From Cerrena zonata (taxonomy: Eukaryota > Basidiomycota > Agaricomycetes > Polyporales > Cerrenaceae): a DNA stretch of 64,000 nt. Positions 12,342 to 24,139 of the stretch are shown piece after piece (positions within the stretch are counted from its first letter, which is position 1; each line of letters starts with the position of its first letter). Both the position numbers and the translations under genes were made by a program. Where the stretch lies: positions 434,001-498,000 of the forward strand of contig JASBNA010000001.1 of NCBI GenBank assembly GCA_038087015.1, in the 5' to 3' direction. The notes beneath the pieces are model-generated. The model saw nothing but the letters and a program-made list of their open reading frames with translations, had not been told where the DNA came from and did no database searches.

Positions 12342-13611
12342 ATGTCTGCTAACAATATCAACCCAAAGAAGGTCGCTCTACTCAAGACCTATCCGCAGTT
12401 TGATCAATTGCCTGGTCAACATCAAGGATGAAACGGGTCAATTCCTCATGACGCTCGAAGATGGTCGTGTAATTGATACAAAGGGTTGGAATGACTGGGA
12501 GGTAATGTCAGAGTATATTCAACCCGTCATACCGCTTACTTACATCATGCTAGTGGACACATGGCGTAGGTAAGAAAGCCAAGCTTCGCCGCACCAACCC
12601 TTCCCCTTAATCTGTTTCAGGTCTATATGGCTTGCTTAAATTCCATGAAATCACCGGTGATGAAGAATCGCTTCAAATCGCTTTGAAGTGGTTCAAAGAT
12701 CGGTTCGAAGTTGGCACTACGAAGAATGTCAATACTATGTCACCGTTACTTACGGCGGCGTACTTGCACGAAGCTAAACAAGCGAACTATCATGCTCATC
12801 TCGATTCATGGGCCGAGTGGGTTATGCATGACATGCCTCGCACAGACGAAGGTGGTTTGCAACATATCACCTACCTGGTAGATAACCACCAACAACTGTG
12901 GGATGATACCCTCATGATGACCGTCCTTCCTCTGGCCAAGATTGGTCTCGTATTAAACCGACCGGATTACGTCGAAGAAGCAAAGAGACAGTTTATGCTG
13001 CATGTCAAATACCTCGCGGATCCCGTTACCGGACTGTGGTTCCACGGTACATCTTCCTTGCTGGTAGTCTTTGCAAATCCAAGAAACTAAAAGCTCTTCT
13101 AGGTTGGACTTTCGATGGTCACCATCATTTCGGCAAGGCCCTCTGGGGCCGAGGGAACTGCTGGATTACAGTATCCATCCCTGATTTCATCGAGCTCCTA
13201 AAACTTCCCCCGACAGACGGACTCCGTCTCTTCCTCGCTTCGACATTGAAAGCACAGATTGACGCTCTTGTCAAGCTACAAGATCCCGAAACCGGCCTCT
13301 GGCACACCATCCTCGATGATCCTACATCGTACCTGGAAGCTTCGGCGACAGCTGGCTTTGCGTATGGTATACTCAAAGCAATAAGACTTCGTCTGATCCC
13401 GAAGGAGGAGAAATACGCTATAGCAGCTAAGAAAGCTGTGGAGGGTATTCTGGCGAATGTGTCGGCGGATGGGGAATTGCAGAAGGTGTCGTTTGGAACG
13501 CCAGTTTTCGATACTATCGAGGAGTACAAGCAAATTCCCTTGACGAGCATGCCATATGGACAGAGTTTGGCCTTGCTTTTGCTGACGGAGTACCTTAGAA
13601 CATTCTTGTAA
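12342..13611 (+). CDS. GH105 unsaturated rhamnogalacturonyl hydrolase
   Basis: Exons 12342-12501, 12554-12569 (16 bases), 12621-13046 and 13103-13611. Family GH105 enzymes (YteR/YesR type) remove the unsaturated uronic acid left on pectin fragments by lyases. Diagnostic blocks are LEDGRVIDTKGWNDWEWTHG (catalytic region of the alpha/alpha barrel), TTKNVNTMSPLLTAAYL, DNHQQLWDDTLMMTVLPL, RGNCWITVSIPDFIELL, QDPETGLWHTILDDPTSYLE and EIPLTSMPYG-like near the end. There is no signal peptide (MSANNINPKKVALLKT), so the enzyme should act inside the cell on imported products. The ATG frame and the conserved frame differ by one base; removing one T from TTT at 12399-12401 gives KTYPQLINCLVNIKDETG and a 369-residue product with all phases correct. 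Confidence 0.92.
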
Positions 13612-13907
13612 TCATTAGACAGTAAAGTTCCGGTAATGTAACATTGCATGTATAGAATCCAGTATTGTGCAATTTAGAGGGAGCTGTTACGGGTGGTCGT
13701 TTGTACACAGGAAAGTGGTAGAATTGTAGAAGTGCTCTGGAGGCGAGCGCGCCACAAATATTTGATTGACATGAGTATTCACATACAAGGCGCTTACGAA
13801 AGTCATCTCTAGCTCGTCCCTTCAATTACCAGTTACTCTACGACTTACCTGAGAGTCTACTCCTACCAAATTGCCGATCCGACTCTCTCTGGCCTTTCCT
13901 TAGTACA

Positions 13908-16090
13908 ATGAGTGCACTTGCAGATGAACTCTTAGCTGATCTTGACGACCTCTCCGACGGCGAGGAAGGTTACGAGGACCAGAACCAACAACCTGCCGAA
14001 GGCGAAGCAGGCCCTAGTACCAGTACTCCCCGTGGCACAAAACGCAAAGCATCAGGCGATGCTGATGAGGATGAAGATATGTCAGATAATGAAGAAGACG
14101 GTGGAGAGGACGGACAGAAAGCTGTGGGAGGGTTGGTGTTGGAAGGGGGAATCAGACCTGCGGAGGAGTTGGATGCTGAGGAGGTACAGAGAATGGAACT
14201 TGGTGGGATTGAGGATGTGAGGAAGATTGCGAAGTTGGAGGGGAGTAAAAGGATGAATGATATTCTCAAGGCGCGTAGGGAGATGTTCTTAAAGTACTTT
14301 GGTTTTCGTTTCCTAACATTTTGACTGTTTGGTAGGAAATTGAGAAGTACCAGGCGAATCCGAGTACCCCTGAAGAGATGTCAAGACCTGTTCATTCGAA
14401 TCCTGAGTACAACCTTATTGTACAAGCCAATAACTTGTCTGTAGATGTTGACAATGAGATTCTTGTTGTTCACAAAGTATGTCATATTCAAGTTGCGATA
14501 AACTATGGGCCAACTAATGTAATATATACAGTTCATTCGAGATCACTATTCCCCTAAGTTCCCTGAACTTGAACAGCTCGTCGGTGACCCCCAAATGTAC
14601 ATTCGGTCTGTTCGTGCTCTCGGAAACGCAGAGGTACATATACTATGCTCTGTTTCTCCCAACTTAATTGAGATACTTACGCACCCTCAACTCTTTTAGG
14701 ATCCCACTAAAGTAAATCTTCAAGGGATCCTTCCCCCAGCAATCATCATGTCAGTCCTAGTCACTGCGACTACAACCTCTGGAGTACCTCTACTAGAACA
14801 GGATTGGGAAGCTGTTCAGCGAGCCTGTGACCTTGCTGATAAACTAGAAGAGGCACGTAAAAAGGTTAGCATCACACTCTCCACTACAAAACAGTGCGAA
14901 GCCAGAACTAATCGAAATCTCCCAGATTTTCATGTACGTGAGCTCACGAATGAATATTCTTGCACCCAACCTATCAGCTATCGTCGGTACAACTACAGCT
15001 GCAAAACTACTCGGTGTTGCCGGTGGTCTCAGTGGAATAGCCAAGATGCCTGCGTGTAACGTTCATGTTTGTACTTTCCTTGCTTTCCATGACATCATCT
15101 CGCTAACATGCTTTTGTTTCTCTCTTTTTTGTTGTTGTAGCTTCTTGGTGCACAACGAAAGATCGCTGCGGGATTCTCCTCTGCCACACAGAAACGCCAC
15201 ACGGGATTCATCTTCCAATCGGACCTTGTCCAACAGACACCTCCAGAATACCAGCTCAAGATACAGAGGACTATTGGTGCGAAATGTGCACTTGCTTCGC
15301 GTATGGATCTGGAAAGAAAACGTCGAGATGGTAAGTTCTCTATGCTAGTATTTTCCTTTCTTTGTATATTGACGAATGGAGTAGGTGTTTACGGCGAAGA
15401 ACTTCGAGAGAAGATCGAGAAACACGTTGATCGTCTAGCTGCACCCCCACCGAATAAGATCATAAAAGCACTACCTATACCAAATGACGGTCCCAAGAAG
15501 CGTCGTGGTGGCAAACGGTAAGACAGACTGATTCGAATCCATACATTGTAACTTATATGCAATCTTTCCTCGCCTATTATAGGGCTCGTAAAGCCAAGGA
15601 AGCATACGCGCAAACGGAATTGCGCAAAATGCAGAATCGTATGGCATTTGGAGAGGCAGAGCAGGAGGTTGGCGCATTCGACGAGACCAAGGGTCTTGGC
15701 ATGATTGGTACTGGCAAGGTCAGAGCCAACGCTGGCGAGGCCAAGAGTCGAGGTACACTTCTCCGTTTTTAATCCCTAAATTGTTCAAACATACTGACCC
15801 GTAATGATAGCCAAGCTCTCGAAGGCGAACAAACTTCGGACTGCAGCACTCAGCAGAGCCGCTGCCCAGTCCGGCCAGACATCTGGAACAGCTACTTCTC
15901 TTACTGTTACCCCTGTACAAGGTCCGTTGTGTTGGGCTTATGTCTTTATCTCTACCTTCTCTCGCTCACATATGTGCGTGTAGGTTTCGAGCTGACGAAC
16001 CGCGCGGCTGCTGCCCAAAAAGTCAAAGAGGCAAACGACCGATGGTTTGCGGGTGGTACTTTCTCATTCGTGGGACAGAAAGGTGCTTGA
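13908..16090 (+). CDS. PRP31: Pre-mRNA splicing factor PRP31
   Basis: A multi-exon gene for the U4/U6 snRNP protein Prp31, which bridges U4/U6 and U5 to form the tri-snRNP in the nucleus. An acidic N-terminus ([12 protein letters not shown]...) is followed by the NOSIC/Nop region ([38 protein letters not shown]) and the Nop domain core ([56 protein letters not shown]). The conserved C-terminus includes [29 protein letters not shown] and [12 protein letters not shown]. The first exon must join in frame from DILK to EIEKYQ. The only donor giving that phase begins with GC (gcgcgt near 14270) rather than GT, so this is either a GC-AG intron or a base error. All other junctions use GT-AG. The start ATG follows a pyrimidine-rich leader. 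Confidence 0.94.
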
Positions 16091-16357
16091 GAACCAAGCG
16101 TCCACTCTATTTCCGTACCTTGCTTTCCTTTTATATGTATGACTATCTTACCTCCGATGTTAACATGTGAGTATCACTTTGTGGTGCGACATAGTGGAAC
16201 GATCACGACATGTAATGACGATGTTTTATAATGAGATCCACATAGCATAATGAGATTATGGGCGAGGCTATTTGTTACATGAAACAAGACTGAACAAGAA
16301 CTAATGGGTAAAAGCGAGAGGACGAACGATGCAAACGAGAACGAGCTGCTGACATCT

Positions 16358-17093
16358 TTACGCTGACGGTAGATGCGCGGTGGCAACGGTCTCTCCTGTC
16401 GCCGCGCTTTGGGTAACGTCGATAAAGCCGCTCTTTTTGGGGTCAGCCAACTTGCTCCGCTTCGACCGATAATCCCGAATAGCAGAGCGGATTGCGTCCT
16501 CAGCGAGCACTGAAAGAGAAGATTAGACGTGAGCTCATAGGCATGGCTGACGTTAGGGCAAGGGGGACTTACTGGAACAGTGCAGCTTGACGGGTGGTAA
16601 GCAAAGCTCCTTTGCAATTTCAGTGTTCTTGATCTTTTCAGCCTCTTCTAATGAGAGACCCTTGACTCGTTCAGTCATATACGAGCTCGACGCAATGGCA
16701 GATCCACAGCCGAAAGTCTTGAACTTGACATCAGAAATGACGCCGTTGTCGTCAACACGGATTTGGAGTTTCATAACATCGCCGCAGCTATCGGGATATA
16801 GTCAGGAAAGCCCGGTCAAAGCACAGAACGGCGTAGGAGACATACGCAGGTGCACCAACGAGCCCAGTACCAACGTCAATGTCACCTTTGGGGAGTGAGC
16901 CCACCTAGATGAGGGTAAGGAGTTATCAGATAATGAGCAGAAGCCTGGACCGCTCAAGACATACGTTTCTAGGCTTTTCATAGTGCGAGATCACTTTTTC
17001 GTGGTAGCCGCGAGCAAGGACGGGTCTGGCAGCAACCCTGGCTACGCGGGGAGAGGCGTTGACGAGAGATTTTGAGAGAGCAGCGCGGAACAT
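16358..17093 (-). CDS. ISU1: Iron-sulfur cluster scaffold protein ISU1
   Basis: Four exons, 17093-16965, 16904-16846, 16787-16573 and 16509-16358, give 184 residues. This is the mitochondrial scaffold on which Nfs1, Isd11, frataxin and ferredoxin assemble [2Fe-2S] clusters before transfer by Hsp70/Hsp40. The three cluster ligands are visible as Cys in [32 protein letters not shown] and [16 protein letters not shown], and the chaperone-binding LPPVK loop is intact. The N-terminus is Arg/Ala/Ser-rich without acidic residues until after [16 protein letters not shown], as expected of a presequence. The C-terminal end is slightly extended ([13 protein letters not shown]). It is divergent from GPC1, with about 290 bases between the start codons. 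Confidence 0.96.
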
Positions 17094-17385
17094 GGTGTAC
17101 GATGGTGGTGGATGGGATGAGAACTATGCTGAGGAGGTCGGCCGGGTGCAGTGATTGGCTTAACGAGACGGCGTTGGCGCAAGGACGGGTATGCCCGAAA
17201 CTCTGGATATAGTCACGTGAATGCTTAGCTAAGCTATCGTCATTGCCAGAAGGCGCGTCGTGGCTCGAGCAGCCAACACACCGTGACACAGCCAGTCGAG
17301 TTCCTAGTCAATCGTACTAATACACCACGCCTCTCGACCACATCTCTTTGTCCCTTTGTCCCGTACTTCTACATCACCGGCCACC

Positions 17386-19274
17386 ATGGCCACAGACACC
17401 TCCCGCCCTCCTTCTCCCCCCACTCGCCCCGACACTCCTCATTCCGTTGGCTATTTCTCCGTTCCGTTCGAAAGATTCAAAAGGGACGAAATTTCAGATT
17501 GGGCCAGCGGTTTCACCCTCCTAGGTATTTTATCAGCTGCTCTGTCCAACTCCTTTGGCCAACTGACGCGTTCTCTGCACAGACACTATGGAAACCTATT
17601 TCGATTCACGTCTGGATCTCATCCAGCGCCAGTTATCGAAACACAGTGATCGACTCAAAATGAAAGCAGAAGAGAAGTTCAATGATGTGTTTAAAAAGGA
17701 CGTCTTGACCAAACTCAAGTCTCAGTCCGGGGATCTCCTCCCAGACAATGTAGAGAAAGAGATGCAAAAGTTCAGACTCAAGGTACGCCGCGTCCGTATC
17801 TACAATGTTGCATTATCATGACCCCTTTTCCTAGATGACACAAAGAATGACCTCCCTCTCAGCATCCTGGCAATCTGCCAAGATTATACGAACACGAGAG
17901 AAGATTACATTCTTTACCGGTGTTATGATTCTCCTCTTTACTGCCCTCATGTTTGGGATGGCCCCTCAGTGCGTCAACTGCTCCAACCTCGTGTTATCTA
18001 TCTCATCTGATGAACCCTTCCTAGGTGGATACACATCACATATACTGTCCTAGCTGGATATCTGCTCCCCATGCGTGCCTACCAGTACAAGAAACGGTCT
18101 TGGCATTATTTCCTTTTCGATCTATGCTATTACAGCACAATCCTCAACTTCGTCTATATTTGGTTCCTTCCTGATAATGCCGCTCTGTTTGTTGCGTGCT
18201 ATTGCCTATCGCATGGCTCATTAGGCAGTGCAGTCATTACGTGGCGGAATAGCTTGGTTTTCCACGATTCTGACAAAGTCACATCCCTGTTCATCCATAT
18301 CTATGCACCTCTGACATTTACTGTTATCCGGTAAGCCTACAAGGCATCTATGGCTGTGTTCAACTCTAATCCTAGCCTAGGCATTTCTATCCGAACGCAG
18401 AAGTGCGCTTCCCAGCCCTTAAGGAGGTTCCCTACCTGAAACCGCTTCAAGCTATCCTCCTTAGTGGCATAATCTGTACGTGTTCTACGTCATTTCCCTC
18501 GTAGTTCGGCTCTCACTTTAGTGATTTAAACTTTCTCTAGACATGATCTGGCAGCTCCTTTATTGGAAGGTACGAACTCTATTTTCCACACCATATTTAC
18601 GTCAACTTATACACAAACGTTCGTCAGTTCGTTCTCATCAATAGACGTACGAAGATTGAATCGGGACAGAGGACCACGTCGTTCTCATTCCTCCTCAATG
18701 ACAAGAGAGGTGTAATTGGACGTGCTTTGTCTTCTGTGCCAGCTCAGTATCGCGAAGTTTCGTTTATGGGCGGACAATTGCGTAAGTTTACAAATACATG
18801 CATCTAGGCCCTATGAAATCTCATAATCACGTTTTCCCAGTCTACGCTATTCTAACAGAGCTACCTGCTGTGTTCTTACTCTACGACTCACCGTTTTGGA
18901 GTGGTGCATTCCTTTTGCTCATGTTCTCAGTCAGTGTCTGGAACGGCGGAGGATTCTACATTGAAGTCTTCGGTCGCAAGTAGGTTCTTTTCACATGCTT
19001 CAGTGATTCCTTTACGAACTGAGTGTCGTCCATTTTTAGGTTCGAACGTGAACTGGAAGCCCTTCGGAAAGAACTTGCCGAGGCCACTGCCCGCTCGTCA
19101 TCCCAGTCTAGTCCGACGTTGGGTCCCCAGAGCGATGACGATTTCTCGACTGTTGCTGGCTCACCACCGATGAATGGGAACAAGATCCTTTCTCCAGAGA
19201 TCGCTTCTATCGAGCTTTCGTCCGAGAGTTCGACTACATCCCTACCCGAGGTCGAGAGCAAAAAGGATCAATGA
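17386..19274 (+). CDS. GPC1: Glycerophosphocholine acyltransferase GPC1
   Basis: Nine exons, 17386-17524, 17583-17782, 17835-17968, 18025-18330, 18381-18475, 18541-18569, 18628-18781, 18841-18979 and 19040-19274, encode 476 residues with all phases correct. This is the Gpc1 (DUF2838) family, which acylates glycerophosphocholine with acyl-CoA to make lysophosphatidylcholine in the endoplasmic reticulum. A soluble N-terminus with a charged helical part (KHSDRLKMKAEEKFNDVFKK) precedes about eight membrane segments, starting with ITFFTGVMILLFTALMFGM. Family blocks seen are LPMRAYQYKKRSWHYFLFD, LCYYSTILNF, HGSLGSAVITWRNSLVFHD, SLFIHIYAPLTF and WNGGGFYIEVFGRKFEREL. The last exon is a Ser/Glu-rich cytosolic tail. 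Confidence 0.93.
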
Positions 19275-21187
19275 TTCTTGGTGTCTTGAACTCCAAGTTC
19301 GATGCTTGATGCTCGCTGCTTTCAGTCCGGTTTTGCAGTAACATATTTGGCATATCTACGTGACTCACGACCACTATTTAACGACCTCTCACGATTGTAC
19401 GACGACACCTCACCATGTTTTCTCTCTTGTTATTTCATTCCATTTTATGGTTATTTGGAATTGTAGGATTTGCCAAGTCGTTTTATGGGAGGGTTTTTCT
19501 CGCCCTTGCATTTGTTTTAATTTGTATTGCTCTGATGGAATTTTGGAAATAGTTGGATACACTGTAATGATTTTTTACCTCAACACGCGTAGTAGTCGGT
19601 TTTTGTAGACTTGTCTCTCCTCGCACAACCCCTCACCCTCACACTAGAGTAGACTTCGTGGAATGGGAGCCTAGATCTCTAGCTTTTATCTAATTGGTCG
19701 GCTCAGCGTGCCTCAATACAAGTCAGGGTCAAGCACCCTATCCTACTAGCATTTAATATTTGATCGCCTGCACGATCGAACAACTTATGACATAGTCTGC
19801 CCTTGTCAAACCCTACCTGGATAAATCTCAGATTCATTGAAAAAAACCAATCCACCAATCCACTCGAGTACACACAGCGCTCCGCCGACCCTGAGCGGAC
19901 CGCGTAGCATTCGCCACAGGAACGTTATTCGACTACGATGTCCTGCTTCCGAGACCACACTACGCGTAAAGTTTGAGTATCAAGCTCACGCGATACCAAC
20001 AAGACTCTGCTCTGACTTGTTCAAGCGAAATAATCCTTGGAGGCGCGGACCGCTGGGTGCAACTAGTGCCCCTGCCAATGGTCCCGAAGTATCATGTTGA
20101 CGTGGTCACCCGTAACTCGTCGCAGTGAGCAACAGTTACAGAATCGGGCCTACGAATTCGTGTCCATGTCCGCGTCCGGGATCAGCGACGGGAAACCAAA
20201 GCAACCAAATGAAAATGTGTAATTCGGCCTTTCAGAATCCAATCAGCGAACTGGGAAACCCAGTGACCGGGGAGTCCATTGTGTATTTCGGTTCAGTGAT
20301 AGATATGTGGACCTTGTTCATTTCGAGAGAATGCATTACGGTATGCCTACGGCCAAGTACTCGGTTAAATGAGAGCAACAAGAAACAAGAAACTTCGACG
20401 CCGGACTACGCAGTGAAGGCACGCATTCAGTAAAACTGCGAGGTAAAACGGAGATTTCGAGATGAACGTTCACCGATACCGCTCAATCCCTGGTCTTCTT
20501 TGGGCATAGCGTCCGCTGTCGAGCCAATGATAACGCGAATACTACCCGTGGAGCGTAGGCCTAGTAGGAAAACGTCAGACGTTCAAACAGCACTCGTGTG
20601 ATTCCATAAATTCGGCATAACATGTGTAGGGCGTTGTGCACGTACGGATCATGAAGTTGAGATGGGTTTTCCAACAAATGTCACACATGTGTTCGGTCGT
20701 GATCCTGGCAGGATGCGAGTTTCCCAACTTGCGTTTCCTTGGAATTGAGTCGGGATAGCCCAAATTTTGTATTGGACATCAAGAAGATAGTGTAGAACAC
20801 TACAATCCGCCGCGGTCCGAGGTGTTTCTACCCGAACAGATCGCCACAAAATGGCATAGTGACAAGCTAAAACACTAGCAACACCGGCGCCTGCCGATGT
20901 AGGTCCAACTTCCCGCCACCAGAAGCGAGGAACACATGCATCTATCTTCCCAAAGTGGGACGGTTCCCAAGGAAGAGACTGTGACTCTCTGTTGTCTAGC
21001 CCGAAGAGGGAAATTGATGATTTGCGTAAACGAGCCTGTCAGGACACGTTTAACGCCTATTTAATGCCTTGCTGCCGCGTCTGATCTTTTCTTTGCTTCT
21101 TACCAGTTGCCAACACCTACCACCTACCCACTCACCGTCTTTCAAGGGATCCAGGGATGCATATGCCCAACGCCTCCACCTGTGGCC
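19275..21187. other. Long stretch without a recognised gene
   Basis: About 1.9 kb. The first 350 bases (T-rich) are probably the GPC1 3' end. After that only short frames under about 100 codons are open on either strand. None resembles a known protein, and I saw no intron structure, tRNA-like T-loop, terminal repeats or CpG depletion. The last 150 bases are the pyrimidine-rich promoter of the next gene. Confidence 0.5.
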
Positions 21188-21663
21188 ATGCACGCCTACG
21201 CCCGTGAGCGCGAGGTCGAGATGGCACTTGATATCGAAGAACAAGAAGCAGAGTACGACGTGTATCTGTATTGGTATTCCGACTCTTCTGTCGATAGGGT
21301 CGTGGTACGTTGTGGTCACAGCTAGTTGAAATGTGCCCTAATCTTCCGGTCACGGTCGGCGATAGGAAGACGACCAGGTTATCAACCGACGTGAGGCACG
21401 ACTGTCACAGGAGGATTTGAGCGCACTCGCCCAGAGCGATGAAGAGAGCGCATTTGAAAGTGTTGGGTATAGTAGGTGTTTTCGATCTGGATTTTTCATC
21501 GAGGTAAGCGGTCTGTCTTGCAGTCAAAGATGTACTCACTCAGTCTTGCATTGCTGTCCATCTGTAGCGGCTTTCAGACCGCTTCGACTCGCTCATACAT
21601 CGCTTGAAGGCCATATTAGCTTCAGCTGGACCACGAGCATCGCGCAGTTCCTCAAGAGATTAG
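21188..21663 (+). CDS. Small hypothetical charged protein
   Basis: Three exons, 21188-21304, 21366-21503 and 21568-21663, give 116 residues with phase-0 introns (gtacgt/gatag and gtaagc/tctgtag). The protein is acidic and helical in the middle (EEQEAEYDVYLYWYSD, RREARLSQEDLSALAQSDEE) and ends in a basic Ser-rich stretch. I do not recognise it. The start is the ATG before HAYARERE. A short upstream frame (ATGCATATG...) overlaps it, and an upstream exon feeding the same frame is possible because an acceptor-like ttaccag lies at 21100-21106. Confidence 0.5.
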
Positions 21664-21785
21664 AGGAATCCTTCCAACTCTTGCGGCTACTTTCTCAACA
21701 TCAGGACTCATTTTGAATCATTTCGTATTGATCAGCATAATGTAATTTTATCTTGTAGTTGTCATGCCTTTATCTGGCAAACGTA

Positions 21786-23254
21786 TTATTTAGAGATAGT
21801 TAGAATCGGATCACAGATATTTACTATACCTTGTTTATCACTCGACACGGCTTCACTCCCTTGCGGATCCCCATTCATGTCAAAGTATTCCCACTGTGAG
21901 CCAGTTGTGATCCATCCAGCAAACGGTCCTCGTGTGCTACGCAGAGCGGCTTTAGCAGCTTGATAATCTCGCGAAGACTCCTTCGCTTCACGATAAGTAT
22001 GGAAATCGGCTCGAACATTCAAGGCACCCTAAGAGAAAGAACATTGAGTAAATAATGACACATACTTACTCTTGCACTCACAGCCACCTGACTATAAAGA
22101 TTGAACAATGAGAGCTTAGAAAGAACCGGTCTAAATTTTCGATTGTGTCGACGTTTTGGAGGGACACCACGTCTGATGCCATTAATCAAGATTTCGTGAG
22201 CCGGAGAGCAATCCGCACTATAACACAAAGCTACCACGGCCATCAGAACGGGATTTAACGGTGCCCGGTCTCTAGCCAGTACGCACAGTCGTTGCATGAG
22301 CTCTTTGCTCCAAGCGCAAGCGAAGAATGGAGAAACAACACGTTGGTAAAGTGAGTTTGGGGCTTCCTCAGAGAAAACCCAGTCGGTAGCTGCGATTCTA
22401 GACACTGATGAGTCAACTGAGCGATCCCCCGCAGGATAGTTCTCACCCGTCTAGTTTATCCAGCCGATTCCAAAAAGCCCGGTCACAGTCCTCCAGTACA
22501 ACATCACGCAAGGAGTCTTCTATGTCGCCGATAACGATATTATCGACATATATAGGCTCTAGAAAATGTGAAGCCAGTGCGCCTTGAAAGCCTGTCACAT
22601 TCCAACTGGCAATTTTGTCACTACAGCACATGCACAATGTGGGCGGAGAATCCGCTCTTCCAGGCTTGGTTCGTAATACCCCGAAGAGCGAATAATTGTC
22701 CCTGCCTCTTGAAGCTGTACCTGGAGGCAAAACGGGAAACTCAGTTGAGTTCTTCAGAGCAGCCATTTCAGCATCTTGAAATGAAGCCAAGTACCGCATT
22801 GACGCATCACCGCCTAAGTAATTCATAATTCAGACATGAGAATTTATTTCAAAATGATGCATAGGACTTACAAGGCACGGTAGAGGCATAAAGCGTTACT
22901 TGAGTATAACTCTTCAGGGCGAAACGCCCAGAGGCAATTGTTCTACCCAGTCTGAGAAACCTGTAGTAGTGTATCGATGAATTTCTTCCATGAGCCATCG
23001 AACGGCCCCTCTTCTGGCTAGAATTTCTGCATGACTATCATGAACCACGTATCCTTCTTTGCATAAGCGAATTTCAGGTAGACATTTGGAACCAGATCCG
23101 AGTGATATAACTTTCAGTTCTCTTGAGAGTGCATTCCGTAAGACAAAAGCTGCCAAGATAGTAAATTTACCATCGGGTGGTTTGAAGAGAGTCCAGAATA
23201 TACGTCTAGGACGGCAAGAGCAATTTCATCGGGATCGTATGCCAGTGTGTGCAT
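21786..23254 (-). CDS. TAD1: tRNA-specific adenosine deaminase TAD1 (two frame breaks)
   Basis: The gene encodes the ADAT1/Tad1 deaminase that converts A37 of tRNA-Ala to inosine. Catalytic features are visible: HAE in [19 protein letters not shown], the second zinc-ligand region [38 protein letters not shown] and [18 protein letters not shown]. The C-terminal part includes [12 protein letters not shown] and [20 protein letters not shown]. The ATG at 23254 starts [20 protein letters not shown]. Two frame breaks occur: near 23185-23191 (CTCTCT; two bases too many or one missing) and at 22933-22934 (one base missing, giving [13 protein letters not shown] when restored). Flanking frames are well conserved on both sides. 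I favour sequence errors over a dead gene, but cannot exclude a pseudogene. It is divergent from the bL34m gene, with 161 bases between start codons. Confidence 0.85.
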
Positions 23255-23415
23255 TCGACATGAACGTTACTTGCCAAGCTGGGTATCAGAAGTTGAGAGC
23301 CGCCGTGACTTGATCCAGACGCCGTCGGCAGATGCCGGCGTTGCGAGTTTCTTGAGAAGCAAACGCTGTAAACTCTGCTCACCTGCTCATCGTTTCGAGT
23401 GACGAGGAAGTCAAT
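23255..23415. promoter_or_regulatory. Compact bidirectional promoter, TAD1/bL34m
   Basis: Only 161 bases separate the start codons of two divergent genes that act in tRNA modification and mitochondrial translation. No TATA element is evident, and the spacing forces a shared promoter. Confidence 0.45.
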
Positions 23416-23784
23416 ATGCCTCGTCTGCCACCACAACTTGCCCGAGCCATCGCCCGTGGACCATCCCTACCACGCTCAACCTTACTATCGTTCCAGTCGA
23501 TTCAACGACCAACGCTTTCATTGCTCAAACCGCGTTACAGTCCCTATCTTTCTCTTGCTCGTCTTCCATTCAACTCGTCACCTATATCTCTGCCATGGTC
23601 ATTACCATCCCTATTCCAACCACGAGCACAACAAACTCGATTTGGCTCACGAGGAGCAGAATACCAACCGTCGCAACGTAAACGTAAACGCAAGCATGGT
23701 TTCCTCGCTAGGATGAAGACTGCTGGAGGTCGCAGAGTCATCGCAAGAAGAAGGGCGAAAGGCCGTAAATACGTCTCGCATTGA
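23416..23784 (+). CDS. Mitochondrial ribosomal protein bL34m
   Basis: A single exon of 122 codons. The last 45 residues are the complete bL34 protein: [18 protein letters not shown] followed by [20 protein letters not shown]. The first 75 residues are rich in Arg, Ser, Leu and Pro without acidic residues, as expected for a mitochondrial targeting sequence. The protein is a small component of the large mitoribosomal subunit near the exit tunnel. The match of the C-terminal block makes this call firm. Confidence 0.95.
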   Translation: MPRLPPQLARAIARGPSLPRSTLLSFQSIQRPTLSLLKPRYSPYLSLARLPFNSSPISLPWSLPSLFQPRAQQTRFGSRGAEYQPSQRKRKRKHGFLARMKTAGGRRVIARRRAKGRKYVSH

Positions 23785-24139
23785 GGACACCGTGCTTGGG
23801 TACGCTGGTGATCTGACTCATTCATTGTCTATAATTAACATTAACCTTCTTGGAACAGGCTAGATGAAGCATTGGTAGTTCCAGATGCCTCGCACTTCAC
23901 ACCTTGGATCACACGTGAACTACAGAAGTAACACATATATCACACCATAATTCCAGCACGCTTACTCGTTAGATGTATCAGTTTGTGTGAATGGTACACC
24001 TTCCAAAAACACTTACTTGACCGAAGTCCCTCACTCCACGTTACTACACTTTGCTCGTTCAGCTTTCAAAACCGTTTCAAATTTGTGCTAATACTACATG
24101 TGTGTGTGTCTGGTTAATTGTCCATTCATCACCTCCGAT

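Noticed and set aside
13125..13649. Minus-strand frame of 174 codons
   Set aside because: Exact antisense shadow of the last GH105 exon, whose plus-strand reading is strongly conserved.
15525..15545. tRNA-like T-loop GATTCGAATCC
   Set aside because: It lies within a PRP31 intron and no acceptor stem, D-arm or anticodon arm can be formed around it.
19275..21187. Possible mobile element in the gene-free stretch
   Set aside because: No terminal repeats, no CpG depletion and no transposase or reverse transcriptase frame could be seen.
23185..23260. Intron inside the start of TAD1 to explain the frame break
   Set aside because: A gt...ag pair is present, but removing it would delete the conserved [20 protein letters not shown] segment.
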